From contig CAMAMB010000016.1 of assembly GCA_945836755.1 (NCBI GenBank), positions 1 through 37,223 of the forward strand: a stretch of 37,223 nucleotides of DNA, in the 5' to 3' direction. This document shows, in pieces, positions 17,014 to 25,539 of the stretch (position 1 is its first letter; the number at the start of each line of letters is the position of its first letter). Origin of the DNA: an uncultured Bacteroidales bacterium (GTDB lineage Bacteria; Bacteroidota; Bacteroidia; Bacteroidales; Bacteroidaceae). A program made the position numbers and the translations under genes. A model generated the notes under the pieces. That model was not told where the DNA came from. It worked only from the letters and a program-made list of their open reading frames with translations, and searched no databases.

Positions 17014-17736
17014 CTAAATCTGCGGGATGGGCACGAAGACAAAGATGGTGCCGCCTACCCGTATGATGTCATAGCTGTTGAGCTCGCCGTCGTCAAGCAG
17101 TTCCTTGTTGATGAAGGTACCATTGGAGGACTGCTCGTCGCGGAACTTGAACTTGTTGTCGACGCCGCGGTAGAGGATGGACATGTGGCGGCCTGACATC
17201 TGGGTGTCGTCTTTGACGCAGATGTCGCAGGAGGCATCGCGGCCTACGTAGTTGCGACCTTCATAGATGGGGTATGCCTTGCCTAAGGGGGTGCGGTTGT
17301 AGGTAACGAGGAAGCCAACGAGCTTGCGGCCGGTGACTGTGCCGGGCTGTGCGCCCTGGGCTACGGGACGGCGTATCATGGTGCGTCCGCCGGGGACGGG
17401 GGCTGCCGGACGCGGAGGGGCGGGAGGAGCCACCTGGGGCCGAGGCTGCGCTTGCGGCTGGGGCTGGGCGATGGGGTTGACCATCGTGGCGCCTACGGCA
17501 TCGGGGGCGGCATCGACCATCTGTGTGGCGCCTTGGGCTTCGGAGAGAGGGGAGGGCGCTACCCCACCGATATGCGTACGGGCCGAGGGCACGGGCGAGG
17601 GCTGAGGCATGGGCTGGGCCGCATCAGGTGCAGCGGCTGAAGCTCCCGCGCCTACCATGGCGTTGCAGATGGGGCAGTTGGTGCCATAAATAGCAGTATC
17701 AAATACATGGCCGTTGGGGCATTTCACTTTTGACAT
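17014..17736 (-). CDS. zinc-ribbon FHA-domain protein (module B adaptor)
   Basis: The ATG at 17736 gives 240 residues. A short zinc finger opens the protein: C6, H10, C21, C24 in CPNGH and CPIC. Residues 30-135 form a Pro/Ala/Gln-rich linker with four Thr sites of similar context: RTHI (T54), ATQMV (T71), ATMV (T84) and RTMI (T119). The FHA domain is at about 138-236, with EGRNYVGRD (159-167), MSGRHMS (180-186) and SSNGTFINKE. FHA domains bind phosphothreonine. I infer that the linker Thr residues are kinase targets and that this soluble protein acts as a phospho-switch, like GarA/OdhI. The next gene is the module B phosphatase, 79 bases on. Confidence 0.85.
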   Translation of the reverse strand: MSKVKCPNGHVFDTAIYGTNCPICNAMVGAGASAAAPDAAQPMPQPSPVPSARTHIGGVAPSPLSEAQGATQMVDAAPDAVGATMVNPIAQPQPQAQPRPQVAPPAPPRPAAPVPGGRTMIRRPVAQGAQPGTVTGRKLVGFLVTYNRTPLGKAYPIYEGRNYVGRDASCDICVKDDTQMSGRHMSILYRGVDNKFKFRDEQSSNGTFINKELLDDGELNSYDIIRVGGTIFVFVPIPQI

Positions 17737-17774
17737 GGCTGTAATCTTTTGGGTGATGAGAGAAGGTGGCACTG

Positions 17775-17815
17775 AAGGTCCACCCACGAAGCTGATATGC
17801 CTCCGGGTGAACCTT
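17775..17815 (-). other. hairpin in the module B leader region
   Basis: AAGGTCCACCC (17775-17785) and GGGTGAACCTT (17805-17815) pair over 11 positions with one non-Watson-Crick position. It lies in the 146-base gap between the acidic EF-hand-like gene and the FHA gene. There is no U-tract; it may be an mRNA processing or partial termination site. Confidence 0.3.
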
Positions 17816-17882
17816 ACCTTCTGTTATTGAGAGAGATTACTCACTAAGTTATGAACGGATAGTAGAGACGAGGGGGTGAGAG

Positions 17883-18749
17883 TTAGACGAAGTCGACCAC
17901 ATCGGCGGCGTTGTTATAGTCGGCGTTGTTGGAGGCGTAATCGTCAGTAGAGGTCTCTTCGATGTTGAGCTCCTCGATGGGGTTCTGCTCCTGGCCGTCA
18001 GTGTCGTCAACGACGTCGGAAAGAGAGTCGTCGGGGTCGAGAAGGCTGTCGTCTTCGCTTTCAATCTCGATATCATTGGGTATATCGCTGATACCTTCTC
18101 CGTCGTCAGTGAGAGACTCGTCGAGAATATCGGGATCAATGTAAGGATCAGTCTCTATATCTTCGGGAGCAGCGGCATCCATGTGGTGAACGACGGTGTG
18201 GGTTGCCTGGCCAAAGTTCTCTACGCTGAACTGGTCGTCAGCCTCGAGCTTGCCGCCTTCGTTGGGGTCGAACTGTCCGTTGCCGTCGGCGTCGTAGTAG
18301 AGTTCGTCGACCATGCCGTCGCCGTCGGTATCAGTGGCCTGCCACATCTTTCCTTCGAGAGTGCCTGTGGTCTGCGATGCTTGGTAGTTGCCTTCAGCGT
18401 CGATGGTAATCTCCTGGTTGTCTACGATAAAGCCATTGGCCTCGGCGGAAGCGGTAGGCTCTTCGGATTCGGCGGGCGCAGGAGTTTCGGCCTGCTTAGT
18501 CACTATGACGGTGGTATCTGCGGCTCCCTGGTTGGCGCCTTCCATAAGATCTTGGGTGGAGAGCTCGGCTGCATCGTTGGCGGGCTGTACGTCGGCGGGC
18601 TGATCGCCCATGGTAGCGTTGGCTGCAACGGCTACGCCTGCACCTGCTACGCCCATTCCTGCGGCTACGCCAAGGGTCTTGGCCATATTTGACTTCTTGA
18701 CAGCGGCGTCTTCCATTTCTTCAATCTTGTAGTTGTCGTTGGTAATCAT
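17883..18749 (-). CDS. acidic protein with EF-hand-like calcium loops and a Gly/Ala-rich membrane segment
   Basis: This 288-residue protein has a basic N-terminus, a Gly/Ala-rich hydrophobic segment (about 24-46: TLGVAAGMGVAGAGVAVAA) that may span the membrane, then a long, strongly acidic region. Two adjacent calcium-loop-like segments stand out: D140-x-D-x-D144-G (DTDGDGMVDE) and D153-x-D-x-N157-G (DADGNGQFDPNE), as in EF-hand or thrombospondin type 3 repeats. The C-terminal 90 residues are almost wholly Asp/Glu/Ser/Asn (DPDILDESLTDDGEGISDIP). I do not recognise the whole protein. It lies in module B, directly upstream of the zinc-ribbon FHA gene. A calcium-responsive input or scaffold is only an inference. 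Confidence 0.75.
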   Translation of the reverse strand: MITNDNYKIEEMEDAAVKKSNMAKTLGVAAGMGVAGAGVAVAANATMGDQPADVQPANDAAELSTQDLMEGANQGAADTTVIVTKQAETPAPAESEEPTASAEANGFIVDNQEITIDAEGNYQASQTTGTLEGKMWQATDTDGDGMVDELYYDADGNGQFDPNEGGKLEADDQFSVENFGQATHTVVHHMDAAAPEDIETDPYIDPDILDESLTDDGEGISDIPNDIEIESEDDSLLDPDDSLSDVVDDTDGQEQNPIEELNIEETSTDDYASNNADYNNAADVVDFV

Positions 18750-18754
18750 AGCTT

Positions 18755-19420
18755 CTAATATTTAAGGTTTGTATTATTATTCTGATTGGTTTCGTTGTAG
18801 ATGGTGGTGAGGGTAATCACGTCGCGCATAAAGATGAGCTCGGGCTGCCGCAGATGGTCGGTGAAGAGTATGATATAGTCGTCGTCGGTGGTGAGCCGGT
18901 CAGCGCCTACATTCTGCTCTATGATGATGCCCCGGTATCGGGTATTGCCGGTGACCACGAGGTTGTCGTAGGGTCGTTGTTCCCAGTAGTCGAGACTGGG
19001 GTTGCGCTTCAGTCTCTTGGTCTTCATCAGGTCACCGGCTGCGATGGTGACCCGTTCTCCGCCGTCGGAGGGGACGAGGGTGAAGCTCTTTCCCGGCACT
19101 TGGCAAACTACCTGTCCACGGTACTGCATTCCGTTGCGCGCCACCAGGAGGTCTTCCAGTCCGTCGGTCTCTGTCTCGCTGTAGCGGTGGGTCACTATGG
19201 AGTCTATCGCTTGGATGGTCACAAACTCGCTGTGGTTGTCGGCGTGGCCCAGGATATAGCCTTTGCGGGTGCGGGTGACAGACTTCAGATTGTCTGCAAC
19301 GCGCCCGTCCTTCAGGTAGTAAGTGTTCCTCTGTGCCGTCACAGGGCACGCTGCGAGCAGGAGGCAGAGCAGTATCACCCGGCGGTGGATGCGGCAAAGG
19401 AGGTGCGCTTGCTTCATCAT
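18755..19420 (-). CDS. exported protein with three beta-repeat units of the KNG/RG type
   Basis: The ATG at 19420 (or 19417) gives 221 residues with a signal peptide, LCRIHRRVILLCLLLAACPV. The mature part repeats one beta-rich unit three times: YYLKDGRVADNL, DLLVARNGMQYRGQVVCQ and NLVVTGNTRYRGIIIEQ. Each is followed by a second strand pair and a closing D-x-I/L segment. This resembles the common Bacteroidetes exported repeat with D-x-I-x-L-K-N-G-x-x-I-x-G-x-I. Its role is unknown; it may bind an envelope ligand. It ends 5 bases before the start of the acidic EF-hand-like gene, so the two are co-transcribed, and it is probably the first gene of module B. Confidence 0.65.
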   Translation of the reverse strand: MMKQAHLLCRIHRRVILLCLLLAACPVTAQRNTYYLKDGRVADNLKSVTRTRKGYILGHADNHSEFVTIQAIDSIVTHRYSETETDGLEDLLVARNGMQYRGQVVCQVPGKSFTLVPSDGGERVTIAAGDLMKTKRLKRNPSLDYWEQRPYDNLVVTGNTRYRGIIIEQNVGADRLTTDDDYIILFTDHLRQPELIFMRDVITLTTIYNETNQNNNTNLKY

Positions 19421-19505
19421 GTCAATGCTGTTTGTTTGATGCACTCATCAAGTAGCGTTTCTATAGGTAGAGAGTGCTGCTTGCGAGAAATCTGTCAGTG
19501 GTGGG

Positions 19506-19578
19506 TAAAAAAATTTCAGGATTGTCTTCCGAGCAGCTGTCCGCGGGGACAGCGTAGCCGTCGTGAGGGGGCGACGGC
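19506..19578 (-). terminator. two hairpins and a T-run at the module A/B boundary
   Basis: On the minus strand, just after the WG-repeat stop, come a GCCGTCG/CGACGGC hairpin (19557-19578) and a GCTGTCC/GGACAGC hairpin (19536-19553), then a run of seven T (19512-19506). The T-run is 23 bases from the last stem, so this is not a textbook terminator. It does mark a likely end of the upstream transcript. Confidence 0.45.
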
Positions 19579-19579
19579 G

Positions 19580-21346
19580 TCAGAAATTCTTTATCACCTT
19601 GGTCTTTGAGCCTTTACTGTCGCCACCGAAGTCTTTGATCTTTTTCCCGCCGTCGTCCTTCGTGGCGGCGTCTTTTGGCTTGGTCTTCGTCTTGGTGGAC
19701 GATGTCTTCCTTGCTGACGAGGACTTCGATTTGACGTAGGGGTAGATAATCTGTTCCCAGGTACGGGGTTTGGCCTCATCGCCTAAGATCAGGGAGACTG
19801 TCGCGCCCGTTTTCTCTTTCACATAGAAGTAGCCTTCCAGCCGGGACGGACTTTTAGCGGGGATTTTTATCTTGCCCTGCGGTGGGTTGGCGTAGAACCC
19901 TTCACTGCCGGACAGCTTGTAGCTTACCTCTATGGGTAACTCGTTATAGTTATATAGTTTGATGTAGACGGGCACATCGTGGGGCTTGCTGGCTGTGGCA
20001 TTGCCCCAATCCACTCCATCTATCTCGGGCATAAGAAGTGACTTGCACTGATAGTTTAATGCCTGCTGGCTGATCTGCACCTCGTCCTTCTCAATGACTA
20101 CGAGGAAGCCTTGTCCGGCATTTCTGGCGGCTGTCTTATAGTGGAAAGTGTATTCTCCGCCGGGCACTTGCTTTTCTACATGCAGAGGACTGCGAAAATC
20201 GGGCGTTCCGGCATTTTGCACGGGGTAGACCTTATAGTCATAGTTCGTCTTGTCTGCTTTGAACGAGAAGGCCGTTTCCTCGAAATAGTCTTGTACATAG
20301 ACAGTCGTGCTGGTGGGTTTCACGGTGCCGCAGTCTACGCTCATTCCATACGTGCAATCAAGGATGACCCAGTCACCATTCTGTAGCTGCGCCAGGGCAT
20401 AGGCTTCCACAAAGGGCTGCGCACTTTTAAACTGGGGAGGTAATGCCCATAAACCGCTGGATCCCCCTACTTTGTAGCCATAAAGACCGTTTTCCGCCTT
20501 AGGCAGACCGGCATTACGATGGGCCGGGAAGTGATTCTTGTCCCACTCCACATCCGTCTGTGGATTTAAACCCGGCTTGCAATACCGGTTGAGGTAGTCG
20601 ACCTGGTAGGAGGTTACATTAGTCTTTGACGAGAGCGTCTGATTGACGAGGTCCTTCTTCTGAAGAAGATACTGCTCCTTGCTATCCTTCACCACGGCCT
20701 GGCCATCCTCACTGAAGTTGGTCTCGGGAACGAGCCACTTAGAGCCTTCACTCACCCGGAACGATTTATAATTCTTGTCGATATAGAACCGGTCCTTGCC
20801 ACGCCCGGCCAGGGCATAGCCGCCGGCGAAGGGATAGGCCTGGTCTAAGTTTAAGTCGCTCGTCTCGTTGCCGCCCAGCACTCTGCCGCTTATGTCAAGG
20901 TATCCCTTCTTCATCGTCTTTCGGTCGATGACCACGAGATACCCTTCGCTGTAGAAGGGGCAAGGTTTGGCGTCTTGGTCGGTCATGACAGAATACCTGT
21001 CAGCATACTTAAACGGCGTCACCCTCCCCGTCTGGGTATTGACCACACCGGCCACATAGTAATGGCCGTCCGTCTCGTTCTCTTTCTGCTTGGCTATCAC
21101 CGCCACCCCTTGATAGACCGGGAAGATGGTGTCGTAGTCACACTTCAGCAGCTGTTGCCCGTTGGTGTCTAAGAGGCCCATACCGCCATATCTGTCGGTC
21201 ACCTTGATAATGTTCGGGCCCAGGAAGGAGATACTTCTATATGCCTGGGAGTTAGGGATGACTTTCCAGGACAGCTGGGCGTGGGCGCTATGTCCCCCGG
21301 CCATTATGATAAGGAGCATGAAGAGGAGAAAGGGTCTTCGTGTCAT
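19580..21346 (-). CDS. exported WG-repeat protein with Lys/Ser/Thr-rich tail
   Basis: This 588-residue protein begins with a signal peptide (FLLFMLLIIMAGGHSAHAQ). The N-terminal half holds WG-type beta repeats of the form G-x-L/V-D-x-x-G-x-x-x-x-x-x-Y-D: GGMGLLDTNGQQLLKCDYD, VAGVVNTQTGRVTPFKYAD, KKGYLDISGRVLG and DRFYIDKNYKSFRV. A middle region contains GLWALPPQFKSAQPFVE. The second half is beta-rich and looks like Ig-like domains (YNYNELPIEVSYKLSG). The last 60 residues are Lys/Ser/Thr-rich and low in complexity. WG repeats are usually extracytoplasmic binding modules. It starts 17 bases after the FHA-TM gene and closes module A, which suggests a periplasmic sensor or effector. Confidence 0.8.
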   Translation of the reverse strand: MTRRPFLLFMLLIIMAGGHSAHAQLSWKVIPNSQAYRSISFLGPNIIKVTDRYGGMGLLDTNGQQLLKCDYDTIFPVYQGVAVIAKQKENETDGHYYVAGVVNTQTGRVTPFKYADRYSVMTDQDAKPCPFYSEGYLVVIDRKTMKKGYLDISGRVLGGNETSDLNLDQAYPFAGGYALAGRGKDRFYIDKNYKSFRVSEGSKWLVPETNFSEDGQAVVKDSKEQYLLQKKDLVNQTLSSKTNVTSYQVDYLNRYCKPGLNPQTDVEWDKNHFPAHRNAGLPKAENGLYGYKVGGSSGLWALPPQFKSAQPFVEAYALAQLQNGDWVILDCTYGMSVDCGTVKPTSTTVYVQDYFEETAFSFKADKTNYDYKVYPVQNAGTPDFRSPLHVEKQVPGGEYTFHYKTAARNAGQGFLVVIEKDEVQISQQALNYQCKSLLMPEIDGVDWGNATASKPHDVPVYIKLYNYNELPIEVSYKLSGSEGFYANPPQGKIKIPAKSPSRLEGYFYVKEKTGATVSLILGDEAKPRTWEQIIYPYVKSKSSSARKTSSTKTKTKPKDAATKDDGGKKIKDFGGDSKGSKTKVIKNF

Positions 21347-21363
21347 GTGTCGCTTGTCAGTAA

Positions 21364-21948
21364 TTATAGTATGGTCTCTACGGCGGGCATTGCCTCAGCC
21401 GAGTCGCCGTTTTCAGCGGCGGTGCGAGTGGTTTTGAGCAGTCGGTCCTTGATGCCATTGATGGCCGGGTCTTGCTTTGCAGGGGCTTCCTTGGCGTCGG
21501 ACTCGGGCTCGGTGGTTGCTTCTTCGGGTGTCCTGGTGGCTGTCATCGCGTCGTCGCCGCCACCGAAGCCTACGGCCACCGAGATGCTATCTACGGGCAA
21601 CACTGCCGTCTTGGGACTACTGAACGCCATGAAGCAGCCGAATATCAGGGCGGCTATGAGCAGGGCGGCGAGCAGTATATGCGGCTTGCGGTAGGGATGG
21701 GGCACTTCGTCCCAGTCCAGCTCCCATACCTTGGCCAGCGATACCTTGTCTTTGCGTGAGACGTTCCTCCACTCGCCCTTCTCCATGGTTTCGCCATTGA
21801 TGAAGGTGCCGTTGGTGCTATCGTCGCAGAGCTGCATCCTGCCGAAGAAGGAGATGCGCAGATAGCAGTGGTGGCGGCTTACCTGGTCGGTCTCGTCAGG
21901 TATCACGATGTCGGCGTCGAGACCGCGGCCTATGAGATATTCTTTCAT
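21364..21948 (-). CDS. membrane-anchored FHA-domain protein
   Basis: This is a 194-residue protein. The FHA domain opens the chain (1-75): YLIGRGLDADIVI, QVSRHHCYLRI (22-32) and DDSTNGTFINGE (42-53), the Ser, His and Asn-Gly positions that bind phosphothreonine. A membrane helix at about 90-110 (ILLAALLIAALIFGCFMAF) puts the last 85 residues in the periplasm, where they are Ser/Thr/Ala-rich without a recognised domain. It starts 15 bases after the PP2C stop and 17 bases before the WG-repeat gene. It could carry a cytoplasmic phospho-signal to the periplasmic side. Confidence 0.87.
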   Translation of the reverse strand: MKEYLIGRGLDADIVIPDETDQVSRHHCYLRISFFGRMQLCDDSTNGTFINGETMEKGEWRNVSRKDKVSLAKVWELDWDEVPHPYRKPHILLAALLIAALIFGCFMAFSSPKTAVLPVDSISVAVGFGGGDDAMTATRTPEEATTEPESDAKEAPAKQDPAINGIKDRLLKTTRTAAENGDSAEAMPAVETIL

Positions 21949-21963
21949 GTTCGGAGATTGCGG

Positions 21964-22962
21964 TTAGTCGTTGTTTGCCTGTGTCTCTTCCTTCCCTGCG
22001 TCGGCGGGTTGGTTATTCTCCTCGCGCTTCGTGGCTGCGGGCTGAGACAGGGGCTTAGGTGCGGGTTTAGGGGTAGGCTTGGCGGGCTTCAGAGCCTTGG
22101 GCTTGGTTTTCTTTTTGTGCTTGGCAAACCACCGGCAAATCTTGTCGGTCAGTGAGTACTGGTAGGTGGAGTCTGCGGCTACCTCGGCGCCTATGAGGGT
22201 CAGGTTGTCATACTCTGCATGCGACTCGGCACCGAGGCGGTCTACGTAGGCGGTAGTGTCTTCGACCACCTTCTTCATGGGGTCGTCGCTTGTAAAGAAG
22301 GCCAAGAGCTGTGCCTCGGGCATGGTGTTCCATATACCGTCGCAGCATAGCATGAAGCGGTCTCCCTTGGTGTAGGGCAGCTTGACGATGTCCACGTCGA
22401 CTTCCTTCTTCAGCCCCATGGCACGGGTGATGATGTTGTTACCCGGGGCGGTGCGAGCCTGTTCCTCGGTGTAGACGCCCAGCTCCACGAGCTCAAACAC
22501 GCGTGAGTGGTCGTTGGTGCGAAACAGTTTCTTCTTATTTCTCAGTTGGTAGCCTCTACTGTCGCCGGCGTGGGCGAAGTAGGCTGCCTCGGGGGTGAGG
22601 TAGAGCACCACTGCCGTCGACCCCATGCCTCTGAGTTCGGGCACTTCGCGGGAGCGGTTGTACACGGCGAGGGTAGCTTTCTGAAACACCTGTTCCAGCA
22701 TCTCCTCAGGTGTGGGTTTCTTGGCCGGCTCCGTCAGCTGGTCGTAGAAGATGGCGGCCATCTCGTCGACGATGGTATGTGCGGCGAGGAAGGAGGCCTG
22801 ACTGCCCCCTGCAGCGCCCCCCATGCCGTCGCACACCACGAGCACTGTATGATGGGCATCGAAAGCCTTGCCGGTACAGTAGTCCTGGTTTTCGCTGCGC
22901 CCGCCCTGCTTCGACTCGCTGTAGGCCTGTATCTGCGGGTTGTTCACAAGTTCTTGAACCAT
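21964..22962 (-). CDS. PP2C-family protein phosphatase (module A phosphatase)
   Basis: This 332-residue protein has the full PP2C/PPM motif set: GGRSENQD (20-27), CDGMGGAAGG (44-53), HAGDSRGYQL (131-140), CCDGIW (206-211) and EYDNLT (250-255). It should hydrolyse phospho-Ser/Thr with two metal ions. Unlike the module B phosphatase it has no membrane helix; the last 55 residues are Lys/Pro-rich and basic (KHKKKTKPKALKPAKPTPKP), perhaps for binding an acidic partner or the membrane surface. It begins 9 bases after the module A kinase stop and lies 15 bases upstream of the FHA-TM gene, so kinase, phosphatase and reader are co-translated. Confidence 0.93.
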   Translation of the reverse strand: MVQELVNNPQIQAYSESKQGGRSENQDYCTGKAFDAHHTVLVVCDGMGGAAGGSQASFLAAHTIVDEMAAIFYDQLTEPAKKPTPEEMLEQVFQKATLAVYNRSREVPELRGMGSTAVVLYLTPEAAYFAHAGDSRGYQLRNKKKLFRTNDHSRVFELVELGVYTEEQARTAPGNNIITRAMGLKKEVDVDIVKLPYTKGDRFMLCCDGIWNTMPEAQLLAFFTSDDPMKKVVEDTTAYVDRLGAESHAEYDNLTLIGAEVAADSTYQYSLTDKICRWFAKHKKKTKPKALKPAKPTPKPAPKPLSQPAATKREENNQPADAGKEETQANND

Positions 22963-22971
22963 AAGCTGCTA

Positions 22972-24582
22972 TTATTCGAAGACGGTTTTCCTTGTATAAG
23001 CCACTCGGTCCTGATACAACTTATCGTTGTTCTCGAGCGCTGCGTTGTAGGTGCGGTTCAGGTAGTCTTCAAGCACGGGGGCGTCCTGGATGCGGTCACG
23101 CACTGTGCCGCGCTTGTCACCCCATACATAGTCCCAGCTCAGTTCATAGAGGGCGGGGTAGAACTTGGGGTCGGCCTTCACACACTCTTCAAGCAACTTG
23201 TGTGCCGTGCCTTGGTTGACAGACATCACATTGGCCAGATTTTCCTGTACCTTCACATAGAAGTCTCTGAGGTTCACAGCCTCGTCGAACACGCCGATGG
23301 GCGAGTCGGTCGTCACGCCATAGTCGTAGTATATACGGCTCAGCACGAAGATGGCTTCGGCGCGAATGGGCGACTGCAGGTCGCTGTACGTAGCGTTGAG
23401 GTCCTTCCACGCCAACTGTGCGGTGGCGGGGTCGTAGAGGGCCTTGAGTTTGAGTTTCATGTCTATCGACACGGGGTAGTTGGCCAGCATGGAGTCGGTC
23501 ATCACGGCCACGGAGTCGGTCTGCTCGGTCGGTTCTACGGTCGTCGACTTGGGCAGGAAGACGAGGAGCAGCACGACGGCGAGCACCACGATGGGGAGCC
23601 CCCACTTCAGCGTCTTGTTGAGGTTGATGAGGTCTTTCTTGTTGGGGTCGAAGCGGTCGATGTCTACGCGGAACTCTGCGGCCGAGCTATAGCGCTTGCG
23701 CTGATCTTTCTCGGTGGCGTGGGCTATGATCTTGCGTGCCTGGGGGTTCTTGATGTCCGCCATGTTGATTTTCGACTTCAGCTGGGCCGAGATGATGGCG
23801 GTGGTAGGGCCGTCGAAGGGCAGGCGTCCCATGATGAGCTGGTAGAACATGATGCCGATGGCATAGATGTCGGTCGTGCGGTCCTGGTGGAACACGTCGC
23901 CCAGCACCAGTTCGGGAGCGGCATACTGGGCCTTGCCTATAAACTGGCCGGCGCTGGTGAGGGCCTTGTCCTGGGTGGCGAGGGTCGTGATGTGTTTGGC
24001 TATGCCGAAGTCTATGAGCTTGATCTTGCGGTCTATGGTGACCATGATGTTGCTCGGGTCTATGTCGCGGTGTATGTAGCCCGCATCGTGCAGGGCCATC
24101 AAGCCGCTCAGCAGGCTGCGCACGATGATGGCGGCAAACTCGTATGAGTTGCTACGGTAGAGGTCGTACAGCTCTACGGCGTAGGGTATGGTCTGTCCGT
24201 TGCTGGTCGTCGTCACGCCTTTGAGCAGGTCTGAGAGCGTGACGCCCACAAGTAGTTCGCTGACCACGTGATAGTGTTTGCGCACGGCTTTGCCGCCGGG
24301 CATCTTCTCTTCGGTGGTCAGGAAGCCCATCATCTCGACCAGGTTGTCGCTCTTGAGCTGGATGTTGGCCTCGCGGCGCGCGCGTTCTATGACTGAAGGA
24401 GCGAGGCCGTCGAACATGAACTTGATGGCCACGTCCTTACACAGCCCGGTGTGTGCATCCACGCAGCGGCCGCGGTATACCTTGCCCATGCCGCCCTCGC
24501 CGAGGGGGGCGGTGGAGGTATCAAACTCATAATAGATGCCTTTCTCTATCTCGGCTGTACCTTGTAGTTTTATGATTGCCAT
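22972..24582 (-). CDS. membrane Ser/Thr protein kinase with periplasmic helical domain (module A kinase)
   Basis: This 536-residue protein has a Hanks-type kinase domain at 15-310: Gly loop GEGGMG (28-33), Lys54 in VAIKF, catalytic loop HRDIDPSN (171-178), DFG (191-193) and AAPE (221-224). In the catalytic loop the usual Lys after HRD-x is Asp175. One membrane helix follows (about 327-344: WGLPIVVLAVVLLLVFLP). The last 190 residues should be periplasmic and are helical and TPR/Sel1-like (EAIFVLSRIYYDYG, then LEECVKADPKFYPALYELSW), a possible sensor in place of PASTA domains. It starts 27 bases after an FHA gene and 9 bases precede the phosphatase. Confidence 0.92.
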   Translation of the reverse strand: MAIIKLQGTAEIEKGIYYEFDTSTAPLGEGGMGKVYRGRCVDAHTGLCKDVAIKFMFDGLAPSVIERARREANIQLKSDNLVEMMGFLTTEEKMPGGKAVRKHYHVVSELLVGVTLSDLLKGVTTTSNGQTIPYAVELYDLYRSNSYEFAAIIVRSLLSGLMALHDAGYIHRDIDPSNIMVTIDRKIKLIDFGIAKHITTLATQDKALTSAGQFIGKAQYAAPELVLGDVFHQDRTTDIYAIGIMFYQLIMGRLPFDGPTTAIISAQLKSKINMADIKNPQARKIIAHATEKDQRKRYSSAAEFRVDIDRFDPNKKDLINLNKTLKWGLPIVVLAVVLLLVFLPKSTTVEPTEQTDSVAVMTDSMLANYPVSIDMKLKLKALYDPATAQLAWKDLNATYSDLQSPIRAEAIFVLSRIYYDYGVTTDSPIGVFDEAVNLRDFYVKVQENLANVMSVNQGTAHKLLEECVKADPKFYPALYELSWDYVWGDKRGTVRDRIQDAPVLEDYLNRTYNAALENNDKLYQDRVAYTRKTVFE

Positions 24583-24609
24583 TGTCTATATATTGTGTCG
24601 TTAGGGGTG

Positions 24610-25485
24610 TCAACGATAGAGCACGGTGCGCGGCTCGTCGTCTTCTCGGTCGGGGCGGTAGGGATTAAAGGCGTTGTCGGCGGCCGCATGACCACCGGCC
24701 TGCGGCACCACTCCCTCGAGCACGGAAGGTGTCGCCCCCTCCGGCTTAGGCCGTGAGGCGGCAGCCGGGGCGGGTTTGACGCGGCTCTCGGTAGACTGGA
24801 AGTCGGGGCAGGCTTTGAGGCCGAGCTCGTCCACGTCGAGCTTGATGAAGGTCAGCCGGTAGGCAAGGCCCACCTGTATCACGTCGTGGTCTTCGATGAG
24901 GTGGACGTCGTAGTCGATAGACTGGCCGTTGACGTAGGTGCCGTACGAGGAGTTGGTGTCCTTGATGGAGACGAGCAGGAGGCTCTTAGGCTGCTGCTGA
25001 CGGCGCACCACGATGACGGCGTGGCTTTCAGAGACGCTGGCCTCGCTGAGGCGGACGTCGGCCTTGGTGGCATGTCCTATGACGTTGCGTCCCAGATAGA
25101 TGGGGAAGAGCTCCACCTTGCCCCCATGCGAGGCGCTGACGAGCATGCCCACAAGCGGCCGGTTTTGCAGCATGTCGTTGACGGTCGTGGCTACATTCAG
25201 CGGGGCTTTCGGTGCGGGCTGTGGCTTCTGTGGCTGAGGCGCGGGGGCCGGGGCGGCTGCGGGCTGCGGGGCCGGTGCCTTTTCGGCTACGGCCGGCTGT
25301 GGCGGGCAGTCTATGGGTGAGAGGCCGATCTGGGTCTTGGGCGCAACCGGTGGGGCGGAAGCGGTTCCGTCGTTCTCATTTGCCACTTGCTCGGGAGTGG
25401 GACGGTAGAACTGGTTAATCTTACCGGTGTCGGCCCCTTGCTCTTCTATCTTCAAACCTTGGATGACGGTTTTGTTCTGAGACAT
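24610..25485 (-). CDS. FHA-domain protein with Pro-rich linker
   Basis: This 291-residue soluble protein has one FHA domain (about 110-215): LGRNVIGHATKADVRLS (131-147), VSESHAVIV (151-159) and TNSSYGTYVNGQ (177-188). The N-terminal 100 residues are Pro/Ala/Gln-rich and the C-terminal 75 are unstructured. Three Thr sites in the disordered parts share the context basic-Thr-x-aliphatic: NKTVI (T6), PKTQI (T51) and, five residues from the C-terminus, PRTVL (T287). I infer that these are kinase sites read by FHA domains. The module A kinase starts 27 bases downstream. Confidence 0.85.
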   Translation of the reverse strand: MSQNKTVIQGLKIEEQGADTGKINQFYRPTPEQVANENDGTASAPPVAPKTQIGLSPIDCPPQPAVAEKAPAPQPAAAPAPAPQPQKPQPAPKAPLNVATTVNDMLQNRPLVGMLVSASHGGKVELFPIYLGRNVIGHATKADVRLSEASVSESHAVIVVRRQQQPKSLLLVSIKDTNSSYGTYVNGQSIDYDVHLIEDHDVIQVGLAYRLTFIKLDVDELGLKACPDFQSTESRVKPAPAAASRPKPEGATPSVLEGVVPQAGGHAAADNAFNPYRPDREDDEPRTVLYR

Positions 25486-25539
25486 AAGCGGGTGTATGGT
25501 GACAGGTTATTGTTTGCTTAAAGCTGAGGGTATCGTGGG

